Positions 25,594 through 34,169 of a stretch of DNA of 64,000 nt are shown one piece after another. Position 1 is the first letter of the stretch. Each line of letters opens with the position of its first letter. The stretch covers positions 62,001 through 126,000 of the forward strand of contig CAKSZS010000004.1 of the NCBI GenBank assembly GCA_934525845.1. Direction: 5' to 3'. The notes below the pieces were generated by a model that ran no database searches, was not told where the DNA came from, and worked only from the letters and a program-made list of their open reading frames with translations. The position numbers and the translations under genes were made by a program. The stretch is from an uncultured Faecalibacterium sp. Lineage in GTDB: Bacteria > Bacillota > Clostridia > Oscillospirales > Ruminococcaceae.

Positions 25594-27192
25594 ATGGAAT
25601 TCAAGCTTTCTTCCCTGCAGCCCAAGGAGCGCGCCTCCTTTGCACTGCGGGCACTGTACGAGGCGGCAGGCTGCCGCAAATACCACATGGGCCGCTTTGA
25701 AGAGTACGGCCTGTACCAGGAGAATCGCAGTTTCCTGTCTTCGGAGCAGGTCATCACCTTCACCGACCTGGATGGCCGCTTGCTGGCCCTCAAGCCGGAC
25801 GTGACCCTGTCCATTGCCAAAACGGCGCAGCCCGCCCCCGGCGAGACCCTGCGCTACTACTACCACGAAAACGTCTATCGTCCCTCCGCCGAGAGCCACA
25901 CCTTCAAGGAGATTTCCCAGATGGGCCTGGAAGTGCTGGGCAGGGTGGGCGAAGCCGAAGTGCAGCAGACCGTCCGGCTGGCGGTGCAGTCGCTGGGCGA
26001 ACTGGGCACCGAATGGGTGCTGGAAGTGAGCCACATGGGCTATCTGTTCGGTCTGTTCGATGCGCTGGGCGTGCCGGACGCCGCCCGGGCAGAGCTGTTA
26101 AACAAACTGCGCGAGAAAAACGCCCACGAACTGCGGGCCGCGGCCCTGGCCGCCGGGCTGGATGCAGCGGCGGCAGACACCCTGTGCAGCGTCCTGAACC
26201 TCTCCGGCGACTACGCCGCGACCCTGCCCAAGGCGGAAGCCCTCTGCCAGAACGATGCCATGACCGCCGCGGTGGCCGAACTGACCGCTTTGGCCGCGCC
26301 GCTGGAACAGGCGGGCGGTGCCGTCCGGCTGGACCTGACCCTGGCCGGTGAGATGGAATATTACAATGGTCTGGTGTTCCAGGGCTACCTGAAAGCCCTG
26401 CCCCGCCCCCTGCTCAAGGGCGGACGCTACGACCTGCTGATGCAGAAGTTCACCCCCGGGGCCGGTGCCATCGGCTTTGCGGTCTATCTGGATGAGCTGG
26501 ACCGCCTGAGCGCTCCCCTGCCGCCGGTGCAGCAGCAGAAAACCGACCGCGTGATGCTGAACGTGGCCCTGCCTAAGGGCCGTCTGGGCGACAAGGTCTA
26601 CAACCTGCTGGCGGGCATCGGCTACGGGTGCCCGGAGGACTACAACGCCACCCGCAAACTGGTGGTGGAGAATCCGGAAGCGGGCATCCGGTATTTCCTG
26701 GTAAAACCCAGCGATGTGGCCATTTATGTGGAGCACGGTGCCGCCGATGTGGGCATCGTGGGCAAAGACATCCTCACCGAGGCGTCCGCCGACGTATACG
26801 AACTGCTGGACACCGGCCTGGGCAAGTGCCGGATGTGCGTGGCCGCTCCGGCAGATTACAAAGATGACCCCAGCCGCCCGGTGCGGGTGGCGACCAAATT
26901 CGTCAACATCGCCAAGAGCTATTACGCCTCCATGGGCCGGGACATCGACATCATCAAGCTGAACGGTTCCATTGAGCTGGCCCCCATTTTGGGCCTGTCG
27001 GACGTCATCGTGGACATCGTGGAGACCGGCACTACCCTGCGGGAGAACGGCCTGAAGGTGGTCACCGAATTCATGCCCATTTCGGCGCGGTTCATCGCCA
27101 ATAAGGCCAGCTACCAGTTCAAGCACAACGAGATGGACACCATGCTGGAAAAACTGCGGGGCGCATTGCAGCGCAAGGAGGAAGCAAAATGA
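25594..27192 (+). CDS. hisZG: Fused HisZ-HisG ATP phosphoribosyltransferase
   Basis: Protein of 532 residues. Residues 1 to about 310 are HisZ, the histidyl-tRNA-synthetase-like regulatory subunit: a class II fold with ITFTDLDGRLLALKPDVTLSI and EYYNGLVFQGY, lacking the synthetase's tRNA-binding end. Residues about 320-532 are the short-form HisG catalytic domain (LNVALPKGRLGDKV, the ADVGIVGKDIL segment, and VDIVETGTTLRENGL, the PRPP loop). In most bacteria with short HisG these are two proteins forming an octamer. Here they are one chain with a short Gln-rich linker. It catalyses the first, feedback-controlled step of histidine synthesis. The stop overlaps hisD by 4 bases. Confidence 0.92.
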   Translation: MEFKLSSLQPKERASFALRALYEAAGCRKYHMGRFEEYGLYQENRSFLSSEQVITFTDLDGRLLALKPDVTLSIAKTAQPAPGETLRYYYHENVYRPSAESHTFKEISQMGLEVLGRVGEAEVQQTVRLAVQSLGELGTEWVLEVSHMGYLFGLFDALGVPDAARAELLNKLREKNAHELRAAALAAGLDAAAADTLCSVLNLSGDYAATLPKAEALCQNDAMTAAVAELTALAAPLEQAGGAVRLDLTLAGEMEYYNGLVFQGYLKALPRPLLKGGRYDLLMQKFTPGAGAIGFAVYLDELDRLSAPLPPVQQQKTDRVMLNVALPKGRLGDKVYNLLAGIGYGCPEDYNATRKLVVENPEAGIRYFLVKPSDVAIYVEHGAADVGIVGKDILTEASADVYELLDTGLGKCRMCVAAPADYKDDPSRPVRVATKFVNIAKSYYASMGRDIDIIKLNGSIELAPILGLSDVIVDIVETGTTLRENGLKVVTEFMPISARFIANKASYQFKHNEMDTMLEKLRGALQRKEEAK

Positions 27193-28466
27193 TCAAGCTG
27201 TACAATTTTGATGAGCTGAAGCCCGAAGAGATCCTGAACCGCGACATCCGCGCGGAAAAGAACGTGGAGGATGTGGTGGACGCCATCATCGCGGACGTCC
27301 GCGCCCGGGGTGATGAAGCGCTGAAGGACTACGCCCTGAAATTCGACGGGGCCAAAATCGATGAGCTGCAGGTGACCCAGGAAGAAATTGACGAGGCCTT
27401 TGCCAACATGGACCCCTACTTCCTCGAGACCCTGCGGGAAGCCGCCGCCAACATCGAGAGCTTCCACCGCCAGCAGGTGCACAAGAATTTTGTGGTGAAC
27501 GACAAGCCCGGCATCGTGCTGGGCCAGAAATACACCCCCATTGAAAAGGCCGGCGTCTATGTGCCCGGCGGCACAGCGGCCTACCCTTCCACCGTGCTGA
27601 TGGACGTTATCCCCGCCAAGGTGGCCGGGGTGTCCGAAATTGTGATGACCACCCCCGCCGGGAAGGACGGCAAGGTGAACCCGGTCATTCTGGCCGCTGC
27701 CGCCACCGCCGGTGTGACCAAGATCTTCAAGACCGGCGGTGCCCAGGCCGTGGCCGCGCTGGCCTACGGCACCCAGAGCATCCCGGCGGTGGACAAGATC
27801 GTCGGCCCCGGCAACATTTACGTCGCCACCGCCAAGCGCAAGGTGTTCGGCAAGGTAGGCATCGATATGATCGCAGGCCCCAGTGAGATTCTGGTGCTGG
27901 CAGACGGCGGCTGCAACCCTGCCTGGGTGGCGGCAGACCTTTTGAGCCAGGCCGAGCACGACAAGCTGGCCAGCCCCGTTCTGGTCACCGACAGTGCAGA
28001 CCTGGCCAAGGCCGTGCAGGCAGAATTGGAAGTGCAGATCCCCCAGCTGCCCCGCGCCGCCATCGCCCGGGCCAGCGTGGACGACAACGGCAAGATCATC
28101 GTCTGCACCGACCTGCACAAGGCCATTGAAGCCTGCAACATCATCGCGCCGGAACACCTGGAAGTCTGCGTGGAGGACCCCTTCGGCGTGCTGAACGAGA
28201 TCCGAAATGCGGGCAGCATCTTCCTGGGCCGCAACGTGCCGGAAGCCCTGGGCGACTACTTTGCAGGCCCCAACCACACCCTGCCCACCAGCGGCACCGC
28301 CCGCTTCTCCAGCCCGCTGGGGGTGGACGATTTCGTGAAGAAGTCCAGCTTTATCTACTACACCCGCGAGGCTCTGGGCGCGGTGGCCCCCCGCATCGCG
28401 GACTTTGCGGAGCGCGAGGGCCTGCACGCCCACGCCAAGAGCGTGACCATCCGGTATGAGAAGTGA
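27189..28466 (+). CDS. hisD: Histidinol dehydrogenase
   Basis: Protein of 425 residues. Family segments seen are YVPGGTAAYPSTVLM, GGAQAVAALAYGT, VGPGNIYVATAKR, DMIAGPSEILVLAD, LLSQAEHD and GPNHTLPTSG, which include the zinc and NAD sites. It oxidises histidinol to histidine in the last two steps. ATGA overlap with hisZG; 11 bases before hisC. Confidence 0.96.
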   Translation: MIKLYNFDELKPEEILNRDIRAEKNVEDVVDAIIADVRARGDEALKDYALKFDGAKIDELQVTQEEIDEAFANMDPYFLETLREAAANIESFHRQQVHKNFVVNDKPGIVLGQKYTPIEKAGVYVPGGTAAYPSTVLMDVIPAKVAGVSEIVMTTPAGKDGKVNPVILAAAATAGVTKIFKTGGAQAVAALAYGTQSIPAVDKIVGPGNIYVATAKRKVFGKVGIDMIAGPSEILVLADGGCNPAWVAADLLSQAEHDKLASPVLVTDSADLAKAVQAELEVQIPQLPRAAIARASVDDNGKIIVCTDLHKAIEACNIIAPEHLEVCVEDPFGVLNEIRNAGSIFLGRNVPEALGDYFAGPNHTLPTSGTARFSSPLGVDDFVKKSSFIYYTREALGAVAPRIADFAEREGLHAHAKSVTIRYEK

Positions 28467-28477
28467 GGGCGTAAACA

Positions 28478-29539
28478 ATGAGTAAATTTCTTTCCCCCAC
28501 GCTGGCCGCTGTCACGCCCTACACCCCGGGCGAACAGCCGCAGGACCAGCAGTACATCAAACTGAATACCAACGAAAGCCCTTACCTGCCCAGCCCGGCG
28601 GTGGTGGCGGCGGTGAGCGAAGCCGAGGTGGAAAAGCTCCGGCTCTACTCTGACCCCGCCTGCGCCGACCTGCTCCGGACGGCGGCAGCACATTTCAATT
28701 TGCAGCCGGACCAGATCATGCCCGGCAACGGCAGTGACGAGAACCTGTTCTTCGCCCTGCGGGCTTTCTGCGACGAGCAGCACCCGCTGGCCTATGCGGA
28801 CATCACCTACGGCTGCTACGGCGTGTGGTGCGGCCTGCTGCACATCCCCAGCCACATCATCCCGCTGAAGGACGATTTCACCCTGGACCCCGCCGACTAT
28901 TACGGCCTGAACCAGACCATTGTCATCGCCAACCCCAACGCCCCCACCGGTCTGGCTCTGCCCCGCAGTGCCATTGAGGGCATTTTAAAGGCCAACCCCG
29001 ACAATGTGGTCATCGTGGACGAGGCTTATGTGGACTTTGGCGGCGAGAGCTGTGTGCCCCTCATCGACCAGTATGAGAATCTGCTGGTGGTGCAGACCTT
29101 CTCCAAGTCCCGCCAGCTGGCCGGTGCCCGTCTGGGCCTGGCCATGGGCAATGCAAAGCTCATTGCCGACTTGAACCGGGTCAAGTTCAGCCTGAACCCC
29201 TACAACATCAACCGCCTGACCCTGAAAGCCGGGCAGGCCGCGCTGGAAGATGTGGCCTACTTCGATAAGACCCGGGCCGCCATCGTGGAGACCCGCACCT
29301 GGACCAAGCAGCAGCTGGAAGCCCGGGGCTTTGCGGTGTTGGACAGCCGGTCCAACTTCCTGTTTGCGAGTACCGACCGGAAAGACGGCGGCGCACTTTA
29401 CAAGGCGTTGAAGAAAAACGGTATTCTGGTGCGGCATTTCGACGCGCCCCGCATTTCGAACTGGCTGCGCATCACCATCGGCACGCCGGAACAGATGCAG
29501 GCGCTGGTGGAGACGCTGGATAAAATTCTGGAGGTGTAA
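28478..29539 (+). CDS. hisC: Histidinol-phosphate aminotransferase
   Basis: Protein of 353 residues, PLP fold type I. KLNTNESPY at the N terminus, ANPNAPTG, the VIVDEAYVDFG strand, and TFSKSRQLAGARLG with the PLP-binding Lys. Transfers an amino group to imidazole acetol phosphate. 2 bases before hisB. Confidence 0.95.
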   Translation: MSKFLSPTLAAVTPYTPGEQPQDQQYIKLNTNESPYLPSPAVVAAVSEAEVEKLRLYSDPACADLLRTAAAHFNLQPDQIMPGNGSDENLFFALRAFCDEQHPLAYADITYGCYGVWCGLLHIPSHIIPLKDDFTLDPADYYGLNQTIVIANPNAPTGLALPRSAIEGILKANPDNVVIVDEAYVDFGGESCVPLIDQYENLLVVQTFSKSRQLAGARLGLAMGNAKLIADLNRVKFSLNPYNINRLTLKAGQAALEDVAYFDKTRAAIVETRTWTKQQLEARGFAVLDSRSNFLFASTDRKDGGALYKALKKNGILVRHFDAPRISNWLRITIGTPEQMQALVETLDKILEV

Positions 29540-29541
29540 CG

Positions 29542-30138
29542 ATGGCAAACCGTATGGTATCGCTGGAACGCAGCACCAACGAAACACAGATCGACCTGAC
29601 CCTGGACCTGGACGGCACTGGCCGTTACGAGATCGACACGGGGTGCGGCTTTCTGAATCATATGCTGGAGCTGTTTGCCCGGCATGGCCGCTTTGATCTG
29701 GTGCTCACCTGCCACGGCGACGTGCAGGTGGATTACCACCACACCACCGAGGATGTGGGCATCGCACTGGGCCAGGCCTTTGCCCGGGCGCTGGGCGAGA
29801 TGCGCGGCATCCAGCGCTACGGCAGCTTTTATCTGCCCATGGACGAAGCGCTCATCCTGTGCGCGGTGGACCTTTCGGGAAGATGTACCCTGAACTGGGA
29901 CATCCACTGTCAGACCGAAAAGGTGGGCGATTTTGACGTGGAGTGCGCCAAGGAATTCTGGTTGGGCTTTGCCCGCAGTGTGCCGGCCACCGTCCATTTT
30001 GTACAATTCGCAGGCGAAAATACCCACCATATTCTCGAAGCCTGCTTCAAGGGCGCGGGCCACGCGCTGGGCATCGCGGTGAAGATCGACGAAGCCCACA
30101 AGGACGAGATCCCCTCGACGAAAGGACTGCTGGTATGA
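29542..30138 (+). CDS. hisB: Imidazoleglycerol-phosphate dehydratase
   Basis: Protein of 198 residues with the metal-binding motifs GFLNHMLELFARHGRFDL, DYHHTTEDVGIALG and ENTHHILEACFKG. Single-function HisB (no phosphatase half, which is supplied here by the PHP protein at 33118). Stop overlaps hisH start (ATGA). Confidence 0.96.
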   Translation: MANRMVSLERSTNETQIDLTLDLDGTGRYEIDTGCGFLNHMLELFARHGRFDLVLTCHGDVQVDYHHTTEDVGIALGQAFARALGEMRGIQRYGSFYLPMDEALILCAVDLSGRCTLNWDIHCQTEKVGDFDVECAKEFWLGFARSVPATVHFVQFAGENTHHILEACFKGAGHALGIAVKIDEAHKDEIPSTKGLLV

Positions 30139-30743
30139 TCGCGATCATTGATTACGGCGTGGGCAACCTGTTCAGCCTGAAGTCCAGCCTTGCACAGCTG
30201 GGACTGGATGCCGTGGTGACGGCCGATGCCGACACCATCCGCCAGGCGGACCGGCTCATTCTGCCCGGCGTGGGCGCGTTTGCCGACGCCATGGCCAAGC
30301 TCACCGCCACCGGCCTGGTGCCGGTCATCCGGGAGGAGGCCTGGAAAAAGCCGCTGCTGGGCATCTGCCTGGGGATGCAGCTGCTGTTTGAAAAGAGCTA
30401 CGAGTACGGCGAACACGCGGGCCTGGGTTTTGTGAAAGGCGAGGTCTGCCCGCTGGAACCGGACCTGACCGACAAGACCCTCAAGGTGCCGCAGATCGGC
30501 TGGAACGCCCTGCACATCCTGAAGGACGACCCGCTTTTCAAGTACATTCGCGAGGGCGAGTATGTGTACTATGTGCACAGCTACTACGGAAAGAACTGTG
30601 CCGAAAGCACCCTGGCCGTCAGCGAGTATTCCATCCCGGTCACCGGTGTGGTGCGGGCCGGAAAGGTGTACGGCACCCAGTTCCACCCGGAAAAGAGCGG
30701 GGATACGGGCCTCAGAATCTTGAAGGCGTTCAGTGAATTGTAA
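30135..30743 (+). CDS. hisH: Imidazole glycerol phosphate synthase, glutaminase subunit
   Basis: Protein of 202 residues, class I glutamine amidotransferase. Catalytic Cys in LGICLGMQLL and His/Glu in GTQFHPEKS. Provides ammonia to HisF. Start ATG 30135 overlaps the hisB stop; an in-frame earlier start at 29943 lies inside hisB and is rejected. Confidence 0.96.
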   Translation: MIAIIDYGVGNLFSLKSSLAQLGLDAVVTADADTIRQADRLILPGVGAFADAMAKLTATGLVPVIREEAWKKPLLGICLGMQLLFEKSYEYGEHAGLGFVKGEVCPLEPDLTDKTLKVPQIGWNALHILKDDPLFKYIREGEYVYYVHSYYGKNCAESTLAVSEYSIPVTGVVRAGKVYGTQFHPEKSGDTGLRILKAFSEL

Positions 30744-30745
30744 GG

Positions 30746-30873
30746 CACCCTCATCCGTCATTGCTTCGCAATGCCACCTTCCCCCGTCTGGGGGAAGGCT
30801 TTCGTGAAGATGAAGCACTTAAAGGCTTCCCCCGGCCGGGGGAAGCTGTCAGCGTCAGCTGACTGATGAGGGC
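30746..30873. repeat. Dispersed palindromic intergenic repeat (copy 3)
   Basis: A 128-bp element with outer arms CCCTCATCCGTCA / TGACTGATGAGGG and inner hairpins of CTTCCCCC / GGGGGAAG type. It lies inside the his operon between hisH and hisA. It has the same design as copies at 13210 and 18703 but with TCATC in place of TCTCC. Confidence 0.8.
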
Positions 30874-30903
30874 GTATAAGTCCAGGACGCAAAGGAGAAC
30901 ATT

Positions 30904-31623
30904 ATGCAGCTATTTCCAGCCATTGACCTGCGGGGCGGCAAGGTGGTGCGCCTGACCCAGGGCGACTACGACCGCATGACCGTTTACGGCGAGGATCCCT
31001 GTGCCCAAGCACGGCAGTTCCTCGCGGCGGGTGCCAAAAATCTGCACGTCGTCGATCTGGACGGCGCAAAGGACGGCACCCTTTCCAATTACGATACCAT
31101 TGCCGCGCTGGCCAGGCAGGGCGGTTTGTACATTGAAGTGGGCGGCGGCATCCGCACCGAGGAGCGCATTGAAAAATACCTTTCCCTCGGCGTGGGCCGC
31201 TGCATCCTGGGCAGCGTGGCGGTGACGGATTTTGCGTTCACCGCCCGGATGCTGCAGAAGTACGGCGACAAGATCGCCGTGGGTGTGGACGCCAGGGACG
31301 GCTATGTGGCCATCCACGGGTGGAAAGAAGTCAGCGCCGAACCGGGCGTGGACTTCTGCAAGCGTCTGGCGGACGCCGGATGCATCGCCATCATCTACAC
31401 CGACATTGCCTGCGACGGCGCCATGAAAGGCACGAATCTGGGTCTGTACCGCCAGCTGGCAAAGGAGGTGCCCGGCGTGGCCTTTACGGCCAGCGGCGGC
31501 ATCTCGTCCGAAAAAGAGCTGCTGGAGCTGCAGGAGATGGGCACGGCGGCAGCCATTCTGGGCAAGAGCCTGTACACCGGTGCACTGGATCTGAAACGCT
31601 GTGTAGAACTGGTGCAGAATTGA
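30904..31623 (+). CDS. hisA: ProFAR isomerase
   Basis: Protein of 239 residues, beta/alpha barrel. IDLRGGKVVRLTQGDYD holds the general acid/base Asp8; GGGIRTEE and ASGGISSEKEL are the two phosphate-binding halves. Isomerises ProFAR to PRFAR. RBS AAAGGAG. 16 bases before hisF. Confidence 0.96.
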   Translation: MQLFPAIDLRGGKVVRLTQGDYDRMTVYGEDPCAQARQFLAAGAKNLHVVDLDGAKDGTLSNYDTIAALARQGGLYIEVGGGIRTEERIEKYLSLGVGRCILGSVAVTDFAFTARMLQKYGDKIAVGVDARDGYVAIHGWKEVSAEPGVDFCKRLADAGCIAIIYTDIACDGAMKGTNLGLYRQLAKEVPGVAFTASGGISSEKELLELQEMGTAAAILGKSLYTGALDLKRCVELVQN

Positions 31624-31639
31624 ACGGAGGGGAAACGAT

Positions 31640-32395
31640 ATGATCACCAAACGCATCATCCCCTGTCTGGACGTGCGCAATGGCCGCGTGGTCAAGGGCA
31701 CGAACTTTGAGGGCATCAAGGACGTGGCCGACCCGGTGGAGATGGCCCGGATGTACAACGCCGCCGGTGCTGACGAACTGGTGTTCTACGACATCACGGC
31801 AAGCTTTGAGGGCCGCGCCCTCTTCACAGACATCCTGACCCAGGTGGCCAGCGAGATCTTCATCCCGCTCACCGTGGGCGGCGGCATCAACACGCTGGAG
31901 GATTTTGACCGGGTGCTCAAGTGCGGGGCCGATAAGGTCAGCGTCAACTCCGGCGCCCTGCGGAACCCCGACCTCATCCCGGCGGCGGCTCAGCGCTACG
32001 GCAACCAGTGCGTGGTGCTCTCCGCCGACGTCAAGCGGGTGAACGGCCAGTTCCGGGTGTTCGCCAAGGGCGGGCGCGAGGACACCGGCCGGGACGCCCT
32101 GGACTGGATCACCTGGTGCGTGGACCACGGCGCGGGCGAGATCTGCCTGAACAGCATCGACACGGACGGCGTGCGCACCGGCTTTGACCTGGAAATGCTG
32201 GACGCCGTGGCGGCGCGGGTGAATGTGCCCATCATCGCCAGCGGCGGTGCGGGCAAAAAGGAAGATTTTCTCGAGCTGTTCCACCACAAGGGCATTGACG
32301 CCGGTCTGGCGGCGGGCATCTTCCACCAGAAGCTGCTGACCATCCGGGACCTGAAAGAATACCTGAACGAAAACGGCGTGGAGATGCGCCTGTAA
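31640..32395 (+). CDS. hisF: Imidazole glycerol phosphate synthase, cyclase subunit
   Basis: Protein of 251 residues, beta/alpha barrel. CLDVRNGRVVKGTNF carries catalytic Asp11; VGGGINTLEDF and IASGGAGKKEDF bind phosphates; LNSIDTDGVRTGFD includes the second catalytic Asp. Works with HisH. Confidence 0.97.
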   Translation: MITKRIIPCLDVRNGRVVKGTNFEGIKDVADPVEMARMYNAAGADELVFYDITASFEGRALFTDILTQVASEIFIPLTVGGGINTLEDFDRVLKCGADKVSVNSGALRNPDLIPAAAQRYGNQCVVLSADVKRVNGQFRVFAKGGREDTGRDALDWITWCVDHGAGEICLNSIDTDGVRTGFDLEMLDAVAARVNVPIIASGGAGKKEDFLELFHHKGIDAGLAAGIFHQKLLTIRDLKEYLNENGVEMRL

Positions 32396-32412
32396 AAAAC
32401 ATCCGCAAACCC

Positions 32413-32441
32413 TTGCGTTTGCCTGCCAAATACGCTAAACT
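32413..32441 (+). promoter_or_regulatory. Internal promoter before hisIE
   Basis: TTGCGT (32413-32418), a 17-base spacer, TAAACT (32436-32441), in the 79-base gap between hisF and hisIE. It could give extra expression of the last two his genes. Confidence 0.5.
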
Positions 32442-32474
32442 AGAGCTATCCCCTCAAGGGGAAGGAGAACCATC

Positions 32475-33110
32475 ATGGAACTGAAATTTGATGAAAAGGG
32501 CCTGATCCCTGCCATCGTGCAGGATCACTACACCAAGGAAGTGCTCACCCTCGCCTACATGAACGCCGAGACGCTGGCGCTCACCATTGCCGAGGGCCGC
32601 ACCGTGTTCTGGAGCCGGAGCCGTCAGGAGATCTGGCGCAAGGGCGAGACCAGCGGCAACGTGCAGCGGGTGGTGTCCATCACCGCCGACTGCGACAAGG
32701 ACGCGCTGGTGGTGGAAGTGGTCAAATCCGGCCCCGCCTGCCACACCGGGGCCGAGAGCTGCTTCTTCAACGAAGTATACGTCTCCCCGGAGCTGAAGCA
32801 GTTCAGCTGGCAGGGCCTGTATGAACTCATCAAGGGCCGCAAGACGAACCCCCAGGAGGGCAGCTACACCACCTACCTGTTCGAAAAGGGCAAGGAGAAG
32901 ATCCTGAAAAAGGTGGGCGAAGAGTGCACCGAGGTCATCATTGCAGGAGAAAAAGAGGACAAGGAAGAGACGATCTACGAGATCAGCGACCTTGCCTATC
33001 ATGTTTTGGTGCTGATGGTCAGCGCCGGCATCACGGTGGAAGACGTGACCCGTGAGCTGGAAAAACGCCACGTCATTGACCACAAGGTCAAACAGGAAAG
33101 GATGCAGTGA
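32475..33110 (+). CDS. hisIE: Bifunctional PR-AMP cyclohydrolase / PR-ATP pyrophosphatase
   Basis: Protein of 211 residues. The HisI half has YTKEVLTLAYMNAE, WSRSRQEIWRKGETSG and the zinc Cys in TADCDKDALVV and GPACHTGAESCF. The HisE half has EGSYTTYLFEKG, ILKKVGEECTEVIIAGE and DLAYHVLVLM. It does steps two and three of the pathway. Confidence 0.96.
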   Translation: MELKFDEKGLIPAIVQDHYTKEVLTLAYMNAETLALTIAEGRTVFWSRSRQEIWRKGETSGNVQRVVSITADCDKDALVVEVVKSGPACHTGAESCFFNEVYVSPELKQFSWQGLYELIKGRKTNPQEGSYTTYLFEKGKEKILKKVGEECTEVIIAGEKEDKEETIYEISDLAYHVLVLMVSAGITVEDVTRELEKRHVIDHKVKQERMQ

Positions 33111-33117
33111 GTTTTCT

Positions 33118-33942
33118 ATGGCAGATTATAAGAAGTCCAGTGTCCATTGCCACTCCACCATGTGCGATGGCAAAAATACCTTGCAGGATATGGCAAGTGC
33201 TGCGTGTGCGCAGGGCCTGACCACGCTGGGCTTCACCGGCCATAGCTACACCCAGCGCGACCGTGAATACTGCATGAGCCCCAGCCGCACCGCCCAGTAC
33301 AAGGCCACCATCGCCAAGCTGAAGGCCGAGTACAAGGGCAAGGTGGATATCCTGTGCGGCATCGAGTGGGACATCCTGAGCGAGGACAAGCGCACCGGCT
33401 ACGATTACTGGATCGGCAGCGCACACCACCTGTACGGCAAGAACACCGGCAAGTACTACGAGATCGATTTCCGCCCGCAGGATCTGTGGGACTGCATCAA
33501 CGACGACTTTGACGCCGATCCGCTGGCCGCTGTGGAAGCCTACTTTGCCGAGGTGGAAAAGGTCGCCGCCCTCAAGCCGGACATCCTGGCCCACATCGAC
33601 CTCATCAAGAAGTTGAACGCCGACGGTGCCTTCTTTGACGAGGAGTCGCCCCGCTACAAGGCCGCTGCCCTCAAGGCCCTGCAGGCCGCCAAGGACAACG
33701 ACTGCCTGCTGGAAGTGAACACCGGCGGCGTCTACCGCGGCTACCGCAAGGACTTCTACCCCGGTGCCTGGCTGCTGGGCGAGTGGCAGAAGATGGGCGG
33801 CAAGGTCATCATCACCTCGGACGCCCACGACACCGCCAGCCTGACCTTCGGCTTTGACGAGGCCGCCGCCGCCATCAAGGCTGCCGGCTTCACCAGCGTG
33901 GAGGTGCTCACCGGCCACGGCTTTGAGACGCAGGAGCTGTAA
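33118..33942 (+). CDS. hisK: PHP-family histidinol-phosphatase
   Basis: Protein of 274 residues; ATG 33118 lies 7 bases after the hisIE stop, with AAAGGATG upstream. PHP metal ligands are seen as HCHSTMCDG, TGHSY, IEWDI, HIDLIKK and TSDAHD. Such proteins dephosphorylate histidinol phosphate, the step missing from the short HisB here. Its position at the end of the his operon supports that role over DNA polymerase-type PHP domains. Confidence 0.9.
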   Translation: MADYKKSSVHCHSTMCDGKNTLQDMASAACAQGLTTLGFTGHSYTQRDREYCMSPSRTAQYKATIAKLKAEYKGKVDILCGIEWDILSEDKRTGYDYWIGSAHHLYGKNTGKYYEIDFRPQDLWDCINDDFDADPLAAVEAYFAEVEKVAALKPDILAHIDLIKKLNADGAFFDEESPRYKAAALKALQAAKDNDCLLEVNTGGVYRGYRKDFYPGAWLLGEWQKMGGKVIITSDAHDTASLTFGFDEAAAAIKAAGFTSVEVLTGHGFETQEL

Positions 33943-34009
33943 AGAGCACGATTGGAATTGCCGCCGCTTGCGCTCTGGCAATTTTCAGCGGAAAAATGTT
34001 TTTGATTTT

Positions 34010-34048
34010 GCAGTCAGAGCGGCCTGCGGGCCGCTCTGACTGCCTTTT
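34010..34048 (+). terminator. Terminator of the his operon
   Basis: 15-bp perfect stem GCAGTCAGAGCGGCC / GGCCGCTCTGACTGC with a 4-base loop, then CTTTTC. Confidence 0.88.
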
Positions 34049-34104
34049 CACGAGAGGGGCCGCCGCGGGCAGCTTCTTCGTAAAAAGCAACTGCATAAAA
34101 CGAC

Positions 34105-34141
34105 AAAACAAGGGACTGCTTTCCGGGCGGCCCCTTGTTTT
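34105..34141 (+). promoter_or_regulatory. Hairpin in the MATE gene leader
   Basis: AAAACAAGGG / CCCTTGTTTT arms, ending about 12 bases before the GGAGG site of the MATE gene. It looks like a terminator placed ahead of the gene, so it could be an attenuator. Confidence 0.45.
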
Positions 34142-34169
34142 GCGGTAAAAATAAAGTTGGAGGAACCCT

